A DNA stretch of 40,236 nt from positions 1 through 40,236 of the forward strand of contig SYIT01000126.1 in assembly GCA_005798685.1 (NCBI GenBank). The letters are read 5' to 3'. The notes below the pieces were generated by a model. That model saw only the letters and a program-made list of their open reading frames with translations, was not told where the DNA came from and searched no databases. A program made the position numbers and the translations under genes. The DNA is from Actinomycetota bacterium (GTDB taxonomy: Bacteria; Actinomycetota; Thermoleophilia; Solirubrobacterales; Solirubrobacteraceae). Below, piece by piece: positions 23,191 to 32,088 of this stretch (its first letter is position 1; each line of letters starts with the position of its first letter).

Positions 23191-24270
23191 ATGCGAGTGG
23201 CTATTGACGCGCGACACCTCGGCCAAGGTCGCGGAATTGCGCGATACCTAGAAGAGATGCTCGCCGCGCTGGCGGTCGGCTTCCCTGACGATCAGTGGGT
23301 CGCAGTCGTACCCGGCGACCGCCAGATTGCGCCACCTAGCGGCGTCGAGCTGCGTCGCGCCCGCATAGCCTCAAAACCGCTCTTCGCGGCCGCAGCGCTG
23401 GCTGGCAGGCCGCGGCTTGAGAAGCTCGCCGGTGGTGCCGACGTCAGTTGGCTCCCCGCCCCAGCCCCGGTCGCCTGCGGGCGGCGAACGCCGTACGTGC
23501 TGACGATCCACGACCTCTCTTTCGAACTGCGCCGCGACGACTTCACCGCCTATGAGCAGTGCTGGTTGAAGGCAGCCCGCCCGCGCCGACTGGCCCAGCG
23601 TGCAGCTCGGATCGTCGTCGACAGCGAAGCAACGGCGGGCGATCTAATCGAAGCTGGGTGGGTGGCCGACGCCGCGAAGCTAACCGTCGTCCGGCCCGCG
23701 CCGTCAGCGTCGCTGCTCAGAGCCACCGACCAAAGTGCTGAAAGCGCCCGCGGCTACCTGCTCTACGTTGGCGCGCTTGAGCCGCGCAAAGGCCTCGACA
23801 CTCTGGCTCAGGCGGTTGGGATTGCACGGCGGTCGGGACTAACCGCACCGCTGCTGATCGTCGGCGAAGGCCGGCTAGCGAGCGAACTGGAAACGGCGCC
23901 CGGGATCCGCCTGCTTGGCCGTCAGAGCGACGAGCAGCTAGCGCGGCTTTACGCTGGCGCGCTGGCTCTCGTCATGCCTTCGCGCCTTGAAGGGTTTGGC
24001 TTCCCACCGGTCGAGGCCGCTGCGCACGGCGTACCGAGCGTAATAAGTGATCTGCCGGTCTTTCGCGAAACGCTCGGCGACGCCGCATTGACCTTTCCCG
24101 TTGGCGATGCTGAAGCGCTGGCAAAGGCGCTTGTGCTGGTCGGCGGCGATTCGGCGCTGCGCGCCCGTGTAGGCGAAGAGGCACAACTTGCTGTCGCCAG
24201 CCTGAGCTGGGCGAGCGCGGCGGCATCGCTTCGCGCCGTTCTCTCCGAGGCTTCCGGGGAAGCGCAATGA
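23191..24270 (+). CDS. GT4 glycosyltransferase
   Basis: A 359-residue GT-B enzyme starting at ATG 23191; the ORF-track TTG is one codon earlier. The N-terminus MRVAIDARHLGQGRGIARYLEEML is the common GT4 opening (acceptor loop with Gly-rich turn). VLTIHDLSFELRRDDF near 109 follows. The donor domain has LLYVGALEPRKGLDTLAQAV near 190, LLIVGEGRLASELE near 218 and SRLEGFGFPPVEAAAHGVPSVISD near 264-287, with the Glu-x7-Glu pair. It is of normal length, and its stop overlaps the next GT2 gene as ATGA, so the two enzymes probably act in sequence on the same glycan. Confidence 0.93.
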   Translation: MRVAIDARHLGQGRGIARYLEEMLAALAVGFPDDQWVAVVPGDRQIAPPSGVELRRARIASKPLFAAAALAGRPRLEKLAGGADVSWLPAPAPVACGRRTPYVLTIHDLSFELRRDDFTAYEQCWLKAARPRRLAQRAARIVVDSEATAGDLIEAGWVADAAKLTVVRPAPSASLLRATDQSAESARGYLLYVGALEPRKGLDTLAQAVGIARRSGLTAPLLIVGEGRLASELETAPGIRLLGRQSDEQLARLYAGALALVMPSRLEGFGFPPVEAAAHGVPSVISDLPVFRETLGDAALTFPVGDAEALAKALVLVGGDSALRARVGEEAQLAVASLSWASAAASLRAVLSEASGEAQ

Positions 24271-25142
24271 GCTTCGCCGCAGCGATTGTGCTCCACAACT
24301 CGGCGCGCGAACTGACGGCGCTTCTGGAGTCGATTGACGCTCATTTAGCGGCACGCCCGCAGGTGATATGTGCCGACAGCGGATCAAGCGACGACGGCGC
24401 GGCTGTGGCGCGCAAATGGGGCGCCGAAGTCCTCGTAATGGACGGAAACCTTGGCTACGGCGCAGCCAACAACGCTGCACTTGAGCGGGTGCGCGAAGAA
24501 GTGACGGTGCTCCTCAACCCCGATTCGCTCTTGATCGATGGCGGCATCGTCCGCCTGGTCGAAACTGCCCGTGCAAGCAGGGCGCTAGTCGCACCAAGGT
24601 TGCTCAACGATGACCGCAACGTCCAAGACAGCGCCCATCCGCTTCCGGGCGGCCGGGACGGCTATCTCGCCGCGCTAACCGTTCCTCGCCTGCTCCCGAC
24701 GAAGTTACGCAATCGCCTGCAACCGTTTCGCTCGACGACGCGGACCGAGGTCGGTTGGGCTATCGGCGCCTGCTTGGCTGCGAAGACAGAGCTGCTGCGT
24801 CAGCTAGGGCCGTTCGATCCCGCCGACTTCCTGTTCGCCGAGGATCTTGATCTCTGCCTTCGAGCACGTGCCCTCGGCATCCCGACGATCTTCGACCCGG
24901 CGGTCTCTTTGGTTCACAGCGGCGCGCACACCAGCCGAGGGGAACTGAAGCAGGAACGCTTCGACCTTCAGGCGCGCCGCCGCCGCGATGTGATTCTTCA
25001 GCAGCTCGGAGAGGGCGCGCTGCGCCGCGATGATCGCACACAGGCCCTTACCTTCAAAGCCAGAGCAGCGCTCGGGCGCGACCAGTCCCGCAACAAGATG
25101 TTGCTCGCGGCGCTGCGCAGCGCTCAGAACAGATCTAGCTGA
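24267..25142 (+). CDS. GT2 glycosyltransferase (rhamnosyltransferase-like)
   Basis: A 291-residue GT-A enzyme. It begins SFAAAIVLHNSARELTALLES, followed by CADSGSSDDGAAVA near 32, MDGNLGYGAANNAAL near 55, LLNPDSLLIDGG near 76 (replacing the DxD with NPD, as in rhamnosyltransferase-type GT2s), EVGWAIGACLAAKTELLRQLGPFDPADFLFAEDLDLCLRARALG near 155-198 and a histidine at SLVHSGAHTS. These are the marks of the WcaE/RfbF-like GT2 group. It is translationally coupled to the GT4 gene. The last 19 bases overlap the convergent uracil-DNA glycosylase gene. Confidence 0.9.
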   Translation: MSFAAAIVLHNSARELTALLESIDAHLAARPQVICADSGSSDDGAAVARKWGAEVLVMDGNLGYGAANNAALERVREEVTVLLNPDSLLIDGGIVRLVETARASRALVAPRLLNDDRNVQDSAHPLPGGRDGYLAALTVPRLLPTKLRNRLQPFRSTTRTEVGWAIGACLAAKTELLRQLGPFDPADFLFAEDLDLCLRARALGIPTIFDPAVSLVHSGAHTSRGELKQERFDLQARRRRDVILQQLGEGALRRDDRTQALTFKARAALGRDQSRNKMLLAALRSAQNRSS

Positions 25143-25846
25143 GGCCGCGCGTCTGGCTTTGGCCCCGGCGGCTTGGCGGCGCCGCGGCCTTCGGTTTGCT
25201 CGGCAACGTTGCGGGCTGGCACCGCTTCAGCTTCGCGCTGCGATTCGACCGCAGCCTGATCGGGTGAACCGTCGGCGAGCATCTGCGGCAGTCGTGAGAA
25301 GTCTTCGCGCAGCAGCTCCAAGTTCGGCCTGCGGTAAAGCGCGGCGGCCGGGTGAAAGACGGGATAGAGCCTGACGGTCCTTCCACCAAGTGAGCGTAGC
25401 TCTGCTTGGCCATGGATCACTGTAATTCCCGCATCATCCTGGCGCAGCAACTTGGTCGCGAAGTTACCGAGCGTGACTACAACGATCGGCTCAACCAATC
25501 TGATCTGCCCGATCAGAAACGGTGAGCAGTTCGCAATCTCATCGCTGCGGGGGTCGCGGTTCTCCGGCGGCCTGCACTTAAGAACGTTGGCTATGTACAC
25601 ATCGTCGCGGGTCATCCCGATTCCTGCCAGCAGTTCGCCAAGTAGCTTGCCCGACGCGCCAACGAACGGAACGCCCTCGCGATCCTCACCCGCGCCGGGC
25701 GCCTCACCAACAAACATCAGATCCGCATCGCCGTCCCCAGCCCCAAACACGACCTGGCTACGACTGGCAACAAGCTGAGGGCACTTCTCGCAAGCCTCAG
25801 CCGACGCCCGCAGCTCACGTTCAGCCGAGCGCCCGTCAGCCGCCAT
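25124..25846 (-). CDS. Type 4 uracil-DNA glycosylase (Fe-S)
   Basis: About 240 residues from ATG 25846, overlapping the upstream gene by 11 bases; the ORF-track start lies eight codons earlier. It removes uracil from DNA. Motifs are ACEKCPQLVASR near the N-terminus (first two cluster cysteines), MFVGEAPGAGEDREGVPFVGASGKLL near 42-67 (the catalytic GEAPG loop), IANVLKCRPPENRDPRSDEIANC near 85-107 (the other two cysteines), VTLGNFATK near 123 and YPVFHPAAAL near 160 (the DNA-intercalating HPAA loop). The C-terminal 40-50 residues are a Pro/Ala-rich extension beyond the family core. A DNA repair gene at the end of a glycan operon has no obvious functional link. Confidence 0.94.
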   Translation of the reverse strand: MAADGRSAERELRASAEACEKCPQLVASRSQVVFGAGDGDADLMFVGEAPGAGEDREGVPFVGASGKLLGELLAGIGMTRDDVYIANVLKCRPPENRDPRSDEIANCSPFLIGQIRLVEPIVVVTLGNFATKLLRQDDAGITVIHGQAELRSLGGRTVRLYPVFHPAAALYRRPNLELLREDFSRLPQMLADGSPDQAAVESQREAEAVPARNVAEQTEGRGAAKPPGPKPDARPQLDLF

Positions 25847-28800
25847 CCGCGCTCCTGCGGCGGCGCGCAAGAATATCTGCAGCGGCGCCAGTAATCAGGC
25901 CGATCATCGCCGCAAGAGCAAGCCAATGCTCGACGACGTGGTCGAGCGGATAGTCGAAATTAATCCCCTGCGCTGCCGCTGGTCTAATCACGTAGAGAAG
26001 ACCGACGACGGCAACGCACATCGCGGAAGCAGCGAAAAGCCAGGCCGACAGGCGCGGCCCACGGCTCTCCTGCATAGCTGGCACAGAAGATTCCGGGCGC
26101 GGCGCCACCCTTAGTTCAACTCCTGTGGCCGTATTCAGATCAACTGCCCTCTTGCCAGAGTGCTGCCGGCCCAAGTCCGCGTTCCGTGTTGCTCCACGGC
26201 GGCGCCACAAGCCTGTGAGAATGCAGGCCAGCAGCCCGAGGCCTGCAAGTCCGGAGATCCAGTAGCCAAGGTCCGCGAATCGCTGCGGGCCAAACTCGAA
26301 GCGAGCCGAGACACAGCCTGAACCGTTGATCCTCCAGCCGTTGGCGAAGCCGTCGATCTGCCGAGGCGCGCCGAGCTCGCGTTCGCGGCCCGATCTGTCG
26401 CTACACCAAGCGCGCCAGCCCGGCGAGAAACTCTCCCCGAGGACGAGCCAACCCTCGCCAACTAGGTTGACCTTGCCGTCTGTGCCGATCATCGCCGTAG
26501 GCGTACTTCGCGCAGGCGCAACCACTGGCGCTGCCCCGCGAAGCAGCAGCGAATCGACCGAAAAAACTCTGCCCGGCTTGGCAACCACCAGGTTTGAGCC
26601 GCGCGCAAGCAAGAGCCGCGCGCTGCTGTTGCAGCCGACAAAGCGGAGCGCCTCGCCGGCGTCCATTGCGGACAGATCTCCCGAAAATCGGAGCGCGACT
26701 GATCTGCCATTGGAGCGCACAGTTGCAGCGCCACAGGCCGTCGTGAACTCTCCCTTTCGCCTCGGTTTGGCGGCGGGCAGCCCTGGCACCTGAATCTCAG
26801 CGAGAGCTACGGAGCGTGGCACGCGTGCCCCCCGGGCAACACGCCGCAGCCGCTTGACCGAGAGGACTGTGACCTTCAGTTCGCTCGCCACCACGGTCCT
26901 CGGGAGTAAGACCTCGCCGCCCGCCGATACGGGTAGATCGAACCCCCCGTAAGGAGTTGCAACCGATACTCGGGTTGGCTTGAGATAGCGGCCCGGGAGC
27001 CTCTTGAGAATGATCCTTCTAACCGCGACCGCCTGCTCGCCTCGCCATCGGATCCAGGGTGGACTCTTCGGGTCGTACTCTGAGACCCACGCAGTCCGCG
27101 GATCATCGTCAAATGCCGATGACGCTCGGTTAAGCGGCACTCCTTCGAAACGCGTGGAGCTTTCGTACAAGTTTGCGCTTGGGACGCCGGCTAGGCGGTC
27201 GAGCGACGAGTCCGAGGCAGATGGCGCGATGCTGCCCCAGCCCGATGGATTGAAGGCTCGTGCGACGGGCAAGTTGACAATCCGCCGCAGGTCAGGCTCC
27301 GCGTCAGACATGTCCAGAGTGTTAAATGAGATCAAACCGCTGACCGGCGTCCCAGACTTGCGCGGGAAATCCGCAGTTAACCGCTCAAGAACAACGTTCA
27401 TACCCGAGCCCGACAGATCTTGCCCGGCGGCAAGGTCAGCAAGCCGTGTTGGAAGGCGCAGGGCCTCTGTCACTCGCAACCCGGGGATTTCGACTTCGTC
27501 AAGGCCGCCCAAGGACACGCCATAGATGGTTTCGCGCGCGGGGATCCGGATGCGAAGACTCTTGGTCATAGCCTCATTGAGTGGAACGTCGTTCCAGCCG
27601 GGACTAAGGCTGATGCGCCGCTCGACGCCGCCGTTGATGCTCAGGAACACCTCGGAAGTAATCGAGCCACTATCTCGATGAGGGCGAATCCGGATCTCCT
27701 TCAGGGGCATCGACCGCTTGAGGTTGATCTCAAGGAACCGCCGCGCGGGATCCGTCTCGCGCGTCATCCAGGCTGTGTCATTACGGCCGTCGAGGGCTGC
27801 AAATGGACGATGTTCGGGGAACAGAGAGAACCCAGGAGTAAAAGGCGAGAAGAGTGCTTCGAGTCCGCTGTAGACAGCGACCGTTCGCGATCCACTGCCG
27901 ACGCGCCTAAATGGATCGTAGTCGGGAAATTCGCGAGCGAGCGGGTCGTTCACCCCAAGGGGGGCTGACGTGTTGGCGACTACCTTTGAGACAAGTAGCC
28001 CGCGTCGTCTATTCGAATCAGTGAATGTCAGCGTCGGTTTGTCTGCGAGGAGATTCTCGAACGATGGCCTCGAAAGGTCTCCCGCGTAGAAGCTGGTTCG
28101 GGTCGGGTCAAGCGCACCGACACCAGCCATCGCGACAATGCCTTCGGCGTCGCCGTCGACGACGGCGGCTCCTGCGGCGTTGTAAACACGAGTAACGCGG
28201 GGGATCGCTGGCCGAGGTGCGGCATAGGCGCGAACCTCAGGAAGCCGGAAGGCAGGGCCTCCCCGGTCCGGCGGCGGGCTGAAGCGCTTTTCAGCTCCGA
28301 AAGTTGCGGCGGCCCTAGCAAAGCCAGGCTGTTGCAAGAGTTCCTCTTCCACCCTGGCCGGATCGAGGGATTCGCTCCGACGAGGAGATGAGTCGGTACC
28401 GACGAGGACGCGCCCGACGCCCATCAGCTGAAGCAACGGAGGTAGTTGACCCGGAGTCAAACGGCCCTGCTGGACGCGCGCGTCAACACTGTCGAGAAGC
28501 TGAGCTGCCTGCTCGCTCGCTGATCTCACAATCTGTCGCACAAGGACCGGCTTTTCTGAGAGCCCCGGCGCAACTGAGTTCTGGGTGCCGCCCCACGTGT
28601 ACCAGCCGAAGAGGTCTCCTGGCAAAACCATTATTCGCGTGTCGGTGGGTGTTGAGCGTTGCGCCTCGTCTACGGCCGCAACCCACGGCGACGGAACTTC
28701 CGCGAAGAACAATCGTGCGTCAACTGCGTTGCCGGCCCAAAGCGGGCGACCCCAAAAGAGCATCATCACAGCGATCAGCATCACCAGCACCGCTGAAGCA

Positions 28801-30041
28801 GGCCACACGGCGCGTACGACGCCGTTCACGTTGAGTCGGAGCGAGCGCAGCCAGTCGAACGCGCTACCAAGGCCAACCCCGGCCAAACATGCCAGCGCCA
28901 ACGCTGCCAGCGGCGCGGCCTTGTAAGTCGTCCGCATGAACTGAAGTGGGCCAGCGCTGTAATAAGCATCGGTGACGACGCGACCGATGGCGCTCTGCTG
29001 GGGGAACCCGGTTGACATCGCGAGCACCGACAACCCCAGCAGGAGGCCAAAGAAGGCTCCGTAGCGCCACCGCCGGAGGAATACTAGGCTCCCGATCGCA
29101 ATCATCGGTACTGCAAAGGTGGCGAGGATCGTCGGTGCGCTGAGCAGATACCCGCCGATTGCCGGCAGCTGCGGGTCGAGGTCAGGGTAGCCGTTGACGT
29201 AGGCGACCCAGTACCCCATAAGCCGCAGCGATTCCGATGCACTCGGGGTGTGCAAAATGGCTTCGGCATGCTCGGTGAAGGTCAGGTAGTTAGCCCCAAA
29301 TCTGGCCTGGATTATGACCGGAATTACCCACCACAGCGACGTTAGGAAGCAGAGAACTACGGCGCGCCAAGTGAACGCCACGACGGTTCGCAGGCCGGCT
29401 GGCCCGACGGCCTCAAAGAGTCCGAAAAGAGCGACCGCTGCCACCAGCCAGACCAGGACTGCGGCATTCAAGCCGCCGCCCGCCGCCGCTAGGAGCAGCG
29501 CTACGACCGACGGCGCTACCCAGCCGCGCGGGTTGGCGATGCCTTTGCTGACCCAAAGCAGTAGCCAAGGCAAGAGCGACGCAGCTAGCAGCCAGGAGGT
29601 GCCTCGGTTGAGCCCGATTGTGATGAAGGGGCCGGTAATGAAGATCAAGCCGGCGACGAAACCCGCGCTCTGCGACTGCGAAGGAAAGAGACGCTCGACG
29701 AGGCGTACTACGCCCCATGCGCCGAGCGCCAAGATTCCTGCGATCCAGAAGCGTTGAACGATCCAAACCGGGATGCTGGCAGCGTCGCCAAGAGCGAAGA
29801 ACGAACCCATCGGGAAGAGGTAGCCGACAAACTGGCTTGTCTGGATGTGCCCCAGATCGATCGTCGACGACCAGACGTCCCCGACCTGAGAGAGAAACCG
29901 CCCCGGCGCCGTGATCAGCTCGATCCGCTGATCGGTATATCGCATGTGCGGTCGTTGCCAGAACGAGATCGCAGCCGCAATGACCGTCAAGGCTAAGGGC
30001 GCAAAGAGTCCCCGCTGTGATATTTCGCGCCTCAAACTCAT
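25836..30041 (-). CDS. AftD-like arabinofuranosyltransferase homologue (GT-C, DUF3367 type)
   Basis: A giant envelope protein of about 1401 residues (1410 from the ORF-track TTG). I prefer ATG 30041, since TATCAT lies 11 bases upstream, inside the longer reading. The first loop after helix 1 reads RYTDQRIELITAPGRFLSQ, matching the AftD loop with the catalytic-type Asp (about residue 37), then QFVGYLFPMGSFFALG. Some 12 helices follow, to about residue 425. The extracytoplasmic part begins with MVLPGDLFGWYTWGGTQNSV, has two F5/8-type-C/carbohydrate-binding modules (DGRNDTAWMTRE near 750; DDDPRTAWVSEY near 980) and a further domain to about 1250, and ends in about three C-terminal helices. This is the architecture of mycobacterial AftD, an alpha-(1,3)-arabinosyltransferase. 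Whether this organism makes arabinan is unknown, so the sugar is open. Confidence 0.88.
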   Translation of the reverse strand: MSLRREISQRGLFAPLALTVIAAAISFWQRPHMRYTDQRIELITAPGRFLSQVGDVWSSTIDLGHIQTSQFVGYLFPMGSFFALGDAASIPVWIVQRFWIAGILALGAWGVVRLVERLFPSQSQSAGFVAGLIFITGPFITIGLNRGTSWLLAASLLPWLLLWVSKGIANPRGWVAPSVVALLLAAAGGGLNAAVLVWLVAAVALFGLFEAVGPAGLRTVVAFTWRAVVLCFLTSLWWVIPVIIQARFGANYLTFTEHAEAILHTPSASESLRLMGYWVAYVNGYPDLDPQLPAIGGYLLSAPTILATFAVPMIAIGSLVFLRRWRYGAFFGLLLGLSVLAMSTGFPQQSAIGRVVTDAYYSAGPLQFMRTTYKAAPLAALALACLAGVGLGSAFDWLRSLRLNVNGVVRAVWPASAVLVMLIAVMMLFWGRPLWAGNAVDARLFFAEVPSPWVAAVDEAQRSTPTDTRIMVLPGDLFGWYTWGGTQNSVAPGLSEKPVLVRQIVRSASEQAAQLLDSVDARVQQGRLTPGQLPPLLQLMGVGRVLVGTDSSPRRSESLDPARVEEELLQQPGFARAAATFGAEKRFSPPPDRGGPAFRLPEVRAYAAPRPAIPRVTRVYNAAGAAVVDGDAEGIVAMAGVGALDPTRTSFYAGDLSRPSFENLLADKPTLTFTDSNRRRGLLVSKVVANTSAPLGVNDPLAREFPDYDPFRRVGSGSRTVAVYSGLEALFSPFTPGFSLFPEHRPFAALDGRNDTAWMTRETDPARRFLEINLKRSMPLKEIRIRPHRDSGSITSEVFLSINGGVERRISLSPGWNDVPLNEAMTKSLRIRIPARETIYGVSLGGLDEVEIPGLRVTEALRLPTRLADLAAGQDLSGSGMNVVLERLTADFPRKSGTPVSGLISFNTLDMSDAEPDLRRIVNLPVARAFNPSGWGSIAPSASDSSLDRLAGVPSANLYESSTRFEGVPLNRASSAFDDDPRTAWVSEYDPKSPPWIRWRGEQAVAVRRIILKRLPGRYLKPTRVSVATPYGGFDLPVSAGGEVLLPRTVVASELKVTVLSVKRLRRVARGARVPRSVALAEIQVPGLPAAKPRRKGEFTTACGAATVRSNGRSVALRFSGDLSAMDAGEALRFVGCNSSARLLLARGSNLVVAKPGRVFSVDSLLLRGAAPVVAPARSTPTAMIGTDGKVNLVGEGWLVLGESFSPGWRAWCSDRSGRERELGAPRQIDGFANGWRINGSGCVSARFEFGPQRFADLGYWISGLAGLGLLACILTGLWRRRGATRNADLGRQHSGKRAVDLNTATGVELRVAPRPESSVPAMQESRGPRLSAWLFAASAMCVAVVGLLYVIRPAAAQGINFDYPLDHVVEHWLALAAMIGLITGAAADILARRRRSADGG

Positions 30042-30052
30042 CAAGAGCAGCG

Positions 30053-30058
30053 ATGATA
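30053..30058 (-). promoter_or_regulatory. -10-like element for the aftD-like gene
   Basis: TATCAT 11 bases before ATG 30041, the best match to TATAAT in the series. It lies in the 151- to 178-base gap behind the methyltransferase gene, in which I see nothing else definite. An internal promoter here would let the giant gene be expressed separately. Confidence 0.45.
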
Positions 30059-30219
30059 CGCGAAGCAAAGTCGCTCACTGACACGGCGGCCGGTTCCACT
30101 TAAAGCGCTGGAGCCGAGGTCAATTGAGCCTATTCGCAGCATGCCACCACTCGTGAGTCCCAAAGCTCGATTCCGGGAAGGCCAGATTCTCCCGCACGAC
30201 GAACTGATTGGGGCTGAAC

Positions 30220-30969
30220 CTAACGTTTGCGAACCCAGATCACGCAGTTCCAAGCGAGCACTTCGCGTACCCCGGCGATCCGCATAATCACGCGCAGTCG
30301 CGGCCAGTATCGGGGCTCGACGCGAACGACCGTCAAGCTCGAATCGGCACGAAGCTGCCGCAATGTCGAACCAATATGGACCGCCCAGAGTCCGTCGCCA
30401 TATGCATTCTTATACGGAGGGCCGCCGTGGCGCCGCTCGTAGAGCGCCGGGCCGAGCCGAGTCCCAAAGTAGTGCCACGGTGAGATTGCGTGCCCGCCCC
30501 ATGGTGAATACCAGTTGGTCCAAGAGATATAGGCCCACCCACCAGGCTTCAGAATCCGTGAAATCTCATCAAGTACTTTCGGCGCATGAGGTGTATGCTC
30601 CAAGAGGTTCGAGCAGTAGACGCCATCAAAGTCACCTGTCGGAAACGGGAGGTTCCCGGCGTCCGCTAGGACGAAGCCCGGCGGGGGGTCGCCTTGCAGC
30701 GATGCTTCGTCGATCGAATTGTCGACCGGCACCACCTCCGCTCCCGCACCTCTTAGACTGCTTGTGAAGAAGCCTGGTCCGCAGCCGAGGTCTGCGATTC
30801 GTTGGCCCGCAAGAAAGCCTACCTCGCGCTCTAGGTCCTCGATCGCTTCTCGCGCCATCAGATCGTAGAACGGCACAGGGTCGTCCGGTTCGTTTCGCCA
30901 GAGCCGAAAGAGCTGGTGCGCACGCGCCACGCCTTTTCGTCGTTGCGGCCCGGTCGACGACTGCGTCAT
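30220..30969 (-). CDS. Class I SAM-dependent methyltransferase (Rv0224c-like)
   Basis: A 249-residue methyltransferase. Motif I is IADLGCGPGFFTSSLRGAGAEVVPVDNS near 58-85, followed by FPTGDFDGVYCSNLLEHTPHAPKVLDEISRILKPGGWAYISW near 113-154, which covers motifs II and III. The C-terminal segment YERRHGGPPYKNAYGDGLWAVHIG and the layout with FGTRLGPALYER resemble, from memory, the essential M. tuberculosis protein Rv0224c more than general UbiG-type enzymes. There is no membrane segment. ATG 30969 overlaps the upstream methyltransferase stop. Location just upstream of the AftD-like gene suggests envelope glycan or lipid methylation; the acceptor is unknown. Confidence 0.88.
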   Translation of the reverse strand: MTQSSTGPQRRKGVARAHQLFRLWRNEPDDPVPFYDLMAREAIEDLEREVGFLAGQRIADLGCGPGFFTSSLRGAGAEVVPVDNSIDEASLQGDPPPGFVLADAGNLPFPTGDFDGVYCSNLLEHTPHAPKVLDEISRILKPGGWAYISWTNWYSPWGGHAISPWHYFGTRLGPALYERRHGGPPYKNAYGDGLWAVHIGSTLRQLRADSSLTVVRVEPRYWPRLRVIMRIAGVREVLAWNCVIWVRKR

Positions 30970-31550
30970 GCAGCCGCCTTCATCACTCGGAGCCGAAAGC
31001 GGATTTCTTCCGGGGTTAGGAGCGTTGCGAAGAAACGCTCGAAGATCACTGGCTCGACGTTGATCAGATGATCGAGCCAGCTGAGAACCGCGAAGTTGGA
31101 GAAATGGAACCTCTTTGATTCAACGACGAATCGCGCCGGGCTCTGATAGTTCGTACGCCCTGACAACTTCCAGCGCTCATAGAACTTCAAGTTGCGATCA
31201 CCTAGAAACTCGTAGTTGTCGAAACTGCGAATCCCAAACGGAATGCGATGGTCGGGCTCGGAGTAGAACTTGGTTGATAGGAAGAACGGAACAGCCACGT
31301 CGATCAGCGCGTCGGGTTCACAGATCCGCCATAGCTCGGTGACGACTGCGTTGAAATTGTCGAGGTGCTCGAGCACGTGCGAGGCGCTCACTTCGGCGAC
31401 GCTGTTGTCCTCGAACGGCCACGGATAGCTGTTGAGGTCGATGATTTCATTACCGCCGTAGTCGGCGATGTCGACGTTCACCCATCCGGAGCGCACGTCG
31501 GCGTTGCAGCCGAGGTTCAACCTCAGCGGGCCGCCAGCGCGATCAGCCAC
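30966..31550 (-). CDS. Small class I methyltransferase-like protein
   Basis: A 194-residue protein with LRLNLGCNADVRSGWVNVDI near 10-29 (motif I, with Asn following the GC), then IIDLNSYPWPFEDNSVAEVSASHVLEHLDN near 36-65 and a conserved-looking tail (FSEPDHRIPFGIRSFDNYEF type). This pattern is common among putative glycan methyltransferases in polysaccharide clusters. The GTG start overlaps the gmhB stop by eight bases, and the stop overlaps the next methyltransferase. Substrate unknown; heptose or a later glycan residue is an inference from the neighbours. Confidence 0.83.
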   Translation of the reverse strand: MADRAGGPLRLNLGCNADVRSGWVNVDIADYGGNEIIDLNSYPWPFEDNSVAEVSASHVLEHLDNFNAVVTELWRICEPDALIDVAVPFFLSTKFYSEPDHRIPFGIRSFDNYEFLGDRNLKFYERWKLSGRTNYQSPARFVVESKRFHFSNFAVLSWLDHLINVEPVIFERFFATLLTPEEIRFRLRVMKAAA

Positions 31551-32088
31551 GACGGATCCCCGTAAGTAATGCGACGGCCTCGGTGAGTCCCGCGACGGTC
31601 GCTGCGTTCACCGCGTTTGTCGAAGCTTCCGGACGGTCGGTCACGAGAATCGCGAGCGCGCCGATCTGATTGGCGGCCTCAATGTCGCTGCTTGAATCAC
31701 CAACCACCGCTGAATGCTTGTATTCGATCTGCGGGTCAAACTCAAGCGCCTGCTCAAAGAGACCCACCGCCGGCTTGCGGCACTGACAGCTGCCCGCAAG
31801 GTGAGGGCAAACCAAAATCTGGTCAATCTTACCGCCGGCCGACTCAACGGTCGCTCGCAGCCCGGAGTGGATTTGCTCAACGGCCTCCGGATCAGTTACG
31901 CCCTTCGCCAGCCCCTGCTGATTGGTCACGACGATCACTTTCATGCCCGCCCGCGTCAACTCGACGAGCGCGTCGACGGCGCCGGGCAGCAGCTCGAAGT
32001 CGTCGACTGAGTTGACGTATTCACCTTCGGACATCTTTCGGTTGATCACACCGTCGCGATCAACGAACACGGTCGTTATCGAGCTCAC
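31543..32088 (-). CDS. gmhB: D-glycero-D-manno-heptose 1,7-bisphosphate 7-phosphatase GmhB
   Basis: A 181-residue HAD-superfamily phosphatase. Motif I is VFVDRDGVINRK near 7-18 (nucleophile Asp and DxD), motif II VIVVTNQQGLAKG near 51-63, the zinc loop CPHLAGSCQCRKP near 94-106 with the Cys-His-Cys-Cys set, and VVGDSSSDIEAANQIGA near 125-141. These match GmhB and its HisB-N relatives; the adjacent gmhA and hddA genes settle it as the heptose enzyme. It takes the 7-phosphate off heptose 1,7-bisphosphate to give heptose 1-phosphate. The GTG start overlaps the gmhA stop (GTGA). Confidence 0.93.
   Translation of the reverse strand: MSSITTVFVDRDGVINRKMSEGEYVNSVDDFELLPGAVDALVELTRAGMKVIVVTNQQGLAKGVTDPEAVEQIHSGLRATVESAGGKIDQILVCPHLAGSCQCRKPAVGLFEQALEFDPQIEYKHSAVVGDSSSDIEAANQIGALAILVTDRPEASTNAVNAATVAGLTEAVALLTGIRRG

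Noticed and set aside
25836-30068. Reading the AftD-like gene as proof of a mycobacterial genome
   Set aside because: The other genes do not look mycobacterial (no emb/mycolate genes, different neighbours), and AftD-type proteins occur more widely in Actinomycetota.
30041-30253. 70-codon minus-strand ORF between methyltransferase and AftD-like gene
   Set aside because: No recognisable protein pattern, it overlaps both neighbours in another frame, and it has no start signal.
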